The position numbers and the translations under genes were made by a program. The notes beneath the pieces are model-generated. The model had not been told where the DNA came from. It was given only the letters and a program-made list of their open reading frames with translations, and ran no database searches. Below, piece by piece: positions 4,232 to 5,549 of a stretch of 5,549 nt of DNA (positions are counted from its first letter, which is position 1; every line of letters begins with the position of its first letter). The DNA is taken from assembly GCA_016199905.1 (NCBI GenBank), contig JACQFU010000217.1, forward strand, positions 1-5,549, in the 5' to 3' direction. Source of the DNA: Candidatus Wallbacteria bacterium (GTDB lineage Bacteria; Muiribacteriota; UBA6191; JACPRK01).

Positions 4232-5401
4232 CTAGAGCAGCCACGCCAGCACGGGCAGCAGCGTTTCTGCCATGTGCCGCGCAACCGCGCCCTGAAAAAT
4301 GTCTCCGCGCATCAGCCGGGCAGCCGCCGCGGGTCCCGCCGTCTCCAGCCATGACAGGGCGTTGTCCCACCCCTTGTCGTCCATGCCGGCAAGTTTGCGG
4401 TTGAGCCTGTCCGTCATCGCAAAGAGCCCGCGATACCGATCGCTCCAGCTCTGCTCGTAGCCCGAAAGCGCCCGGGCACTACAGTCGCCCGCGATCGCGG
4501 CCGCGGCCGCCGTTTCGCCGGCCAGCGCCCCTAGCTCCAGGGCAAAGCGAATCCCCTCCCCTGCCGTCGCGAGCACGTGTCCTGCCGCGTCCCCCGCGAC
4601 CAGCAGACCGTCCGCCACGGACGCTCCGATCGGCCCGTCGCTCGGGATGACGCCTCGGTGGTACTCGAGCTCGGCGCCGCGTGCCAGCGCAGGCACGCCC
4701 CTCACGAAACGCCGCAGATAGGACGCCGGATCCAGCCCGCTATCCGGCGCCAGCAGCCCGACGCCAGCCCTCACCCGCCCTCCTGGCGCCGGAAAGACCC
4801 ACGCGTATCCGGAAGGCGCGATCCCCGTCCCCACGGCCAACCACAGCTCTTCCGGGTCCCAGCCGGGCGCATACAATTCCAGCTCCGCCCCTACACCTAC
4901 CCGCCTGGGCCCGGCCAAAAGCCCGCGCGCCCGCGCGACCACAGCCGCCCCCCCGGAGGCGTCCACCACGACAGGCGGTTGAAACTGTTGGACCCCCTCC
5001 AGTCCGCTCACCTCCAGCGCCCCATCCGCCAAGCCTGTAACCCGCGACCGCACGCGCACCACGGCACCCGCTCGCGCCGCCTCGACAGCAAGATGCTGCC
5101 AGAGCGCCCGAACGTCGAGCACGCAGTTGATCGGAGGATCGTAGTCGAAACGCACCGTGCGCCCCGGACTGGAGAGCCGCACCATCCGGGTCGGGTGCCA
5201 GAATCGATCCGGCACTTCCAGACGCCGAAGATCTTCCACCCAGGACGCTCCGCTGGTGCGCACGGGAACACCGATTTCGTTGTTTCGCTCCAGCAGGAGG
5301 GTCCGCGCTCCCCGCGCCGCCGCCACCCGCGCAGCGCTGAGGCCGGCAGGACCTCCGCCCACCACCACGACCTGGAAGGCGTCCTCAAGCTGCGGGGCCA
5401 T
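4232..5401 (-). CDS. FAD-dependent oxidoreductase, geranylgeranyl reductase/FixC family
   Basis: Enzymes of this family reduce isoprenoid double bonds or pass electrons between flavin and quinone or ferredoxin. Numbered from the possible TTG at 5491, the FAD fold shows GGGPAG (45-50), the ribose-binding E68 in TLLLERNNEIGVPVRTSG, VVVDASGG (174-181), WVFPAPGGRVRAGVGL (231-246) and the second FAD motif LLVAGDAAGHVLATAGEGI (296-314). A C-terminal helical part follows. From ATG 5401 the protein is 389 residues, a usual length. I chose this start because GGGPAG then begins 14 residues in, as is typical. An ATG at 5476 and a TTG at 5491 would add 25 or 30 polar residues unlike the family and leave at most 38 bases to the divergent ATG at 5515. 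None of the starts has a good ribosome site. It is soluble. Its stop is one base from that of the polyferredoxin, a plausible electron donor. The substrate is not determinable here. Confidence 0.88.
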   Translation of the reverse strand: MAPQLEDAFQVVVVGGGPAGLSAARVAAARGARTLLLERNNEIGVPVRTSGASWVEDLRRLEVPDRFWHPTRMVRLSSPGRTVRFDYDPPINCVLDVRALWQHLAVEAARAGAVVRVRSRVTGLADGALEVSGLEGVQQFQPPVVVDASGGAAVVARARGLLAGPRRVGVGAELELYAPGWDPEELWLAVGTGIAPSGYAWVFPAPGGRVRAGVGLLAPDSGLDPASYLRRFVRGVPALARGAELEYHRGVIPSDGPIGASVADGLLVAGDAAGHVLATAGEGIRFALELGALAGETAAAAAIAGDCSARALSGYEQSWSDRYRGLFAMTDRLNRKLAGMDDKGWDNALSWLETAGPAAAARLMRGDIFQGAVARHMAETLLPVLAWLL

Positions 5402-5514
5402 GGTCGCCGATGCTAGCAGGGACTCCTCCTCCGTCCACAGACCCGAGCCTGAAACACGGACTTCCTTGCCATCCATCGTCGAGCGTGTCAAATCACCGAG
5501 TGGGGAAGCTTACC
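5402..5514. promoter_or_regulatory. Probable divergent promoter region right of the flavoprotein
   Basis: If the flavoprotein starts at 5401, these 113 bases separate two divergent genes. On the minus strand a perfect TTGACA (5491-5486) is well placed as a -35 box, but no good -10 follows at 16-18 bases. On the plus strand TTGCCA (5466-5471), 16 bases, then TCAAAT (5488-5493, 4 of 6) could start transcription near 5500 for the gene at 5515. GGAGGAGGAG on the minus strand (about 5433-5424) is too far from the ATG to be its ribosome site. Confidence 0.3.
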
Positions 5515-5549
5515 ATGAACATTTCAACTCGTAGCGTTGGCTCCGCGCG
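5515..5549 (+). CDS. Possible start of a divergent plus-strand gene (partial)
   Basis: An ATG at 5515 opens a frame (MNISTRSVGSA) that remains open to the window edge. GGGGA lies about 9 bases upstream (5502-5506) as a weak ribosome site, and a promoter-like pair precedes it. Eleven codons are too few to recognise a product. Confidence 0.35.
   Translation, partial: MNISTRSVGSA

Noticed and set aside
4577..5416. A 279-codon plus-strand frame opposite the flavoprotein
   Set aside because: It is rich in Arg, Pro and His, has no domain, and is antisense to a well-supported FAD enzyme.
5469..5491. TTGACA at 5491-5486 as part of a complete minus-strand promoter
   Set aside because: No acceptable -10 box lies 16-18 bases downstream; the candidates are GCAAGG, CAAGGA and AAGGAA.

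Overview
This window is GC-rich, densely coded bacterial DNA. A respiratory cytochrome bc complex of the three-gene type (Rieske, cytochrome b, cytochrome b/c-like subunit), Sec signal peptides and a periplasm-facing enzyme point to a Gram-negative lineage. The cytochrome b C-terminal half (PSKAPWYFLG type) resembles versions I associate with Deltaproteobacteria/Myxococcota, Acidobacteria, NC10 and similar phyla. I cannot name the organism from sequence alone. There are no RNA genes, CRISPR arrays or insertion sequences, and no gene-free stretch longer than about 225 bases.

Layout. Positions 1-1595 (minus strand) hold a bc-complex operon read Rieske, then cytochrome b, then cytochrome b C-terminal/cytochrome c subunit, which runs off the left edge. 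The cytochrome b gene is broken: about 70 codons containing helix C and the Qo-site region are missing, and the reading frame changes at the junction near 537. A 223-base divergent intergenic region (1596-1818) separates this operon from a plus-strand gene (1819-3030) for a secreted zinc-dependent phospholipase C/P1-nuclease-like protein. That gene is interrupted by one in-frame TAG (2356-2358). It converges on a minus-strand gene (3049-3540) for a small secreted protein of unknown family. A second divergent region (3541-3660) leads to a plus-strand four-cluster polyferredoxin (3661-4230). The polyferredoxin meets, tail to tail with one base between, a minus-strand FAD-dependent geranylgeranyl-reductase/FixC-like oxidoreductase (4232-about 5401). 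At the right edge another plus-strand gene may start (5515).

How the genes work together. The bc complex passes electrons from quinol to cytochrome c across the inner membrane. The polyferredoxin and the FixC-like flavoprotein are a plausible electron-donor/reductase pair, since this flavoprotein family commonly takes electrons from ferredoxins. The two divergent regulatory regions, one beside the bc operon and one beside the ferredoxin, each carry a palindrome of the CRP/FNR-family form (GGTGA-N6-TCACC and TGTGA-N6-TCACC). This hints that one regulator could control both redox units.

The features that most need a second look are the two gene lesions, the pair of CRP-like palindromes, and an eight-codon ORF with a strong ribosome binding site just ahead of the poorly initiated secreted protein gene. 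I see no convincing new multi-gene system.
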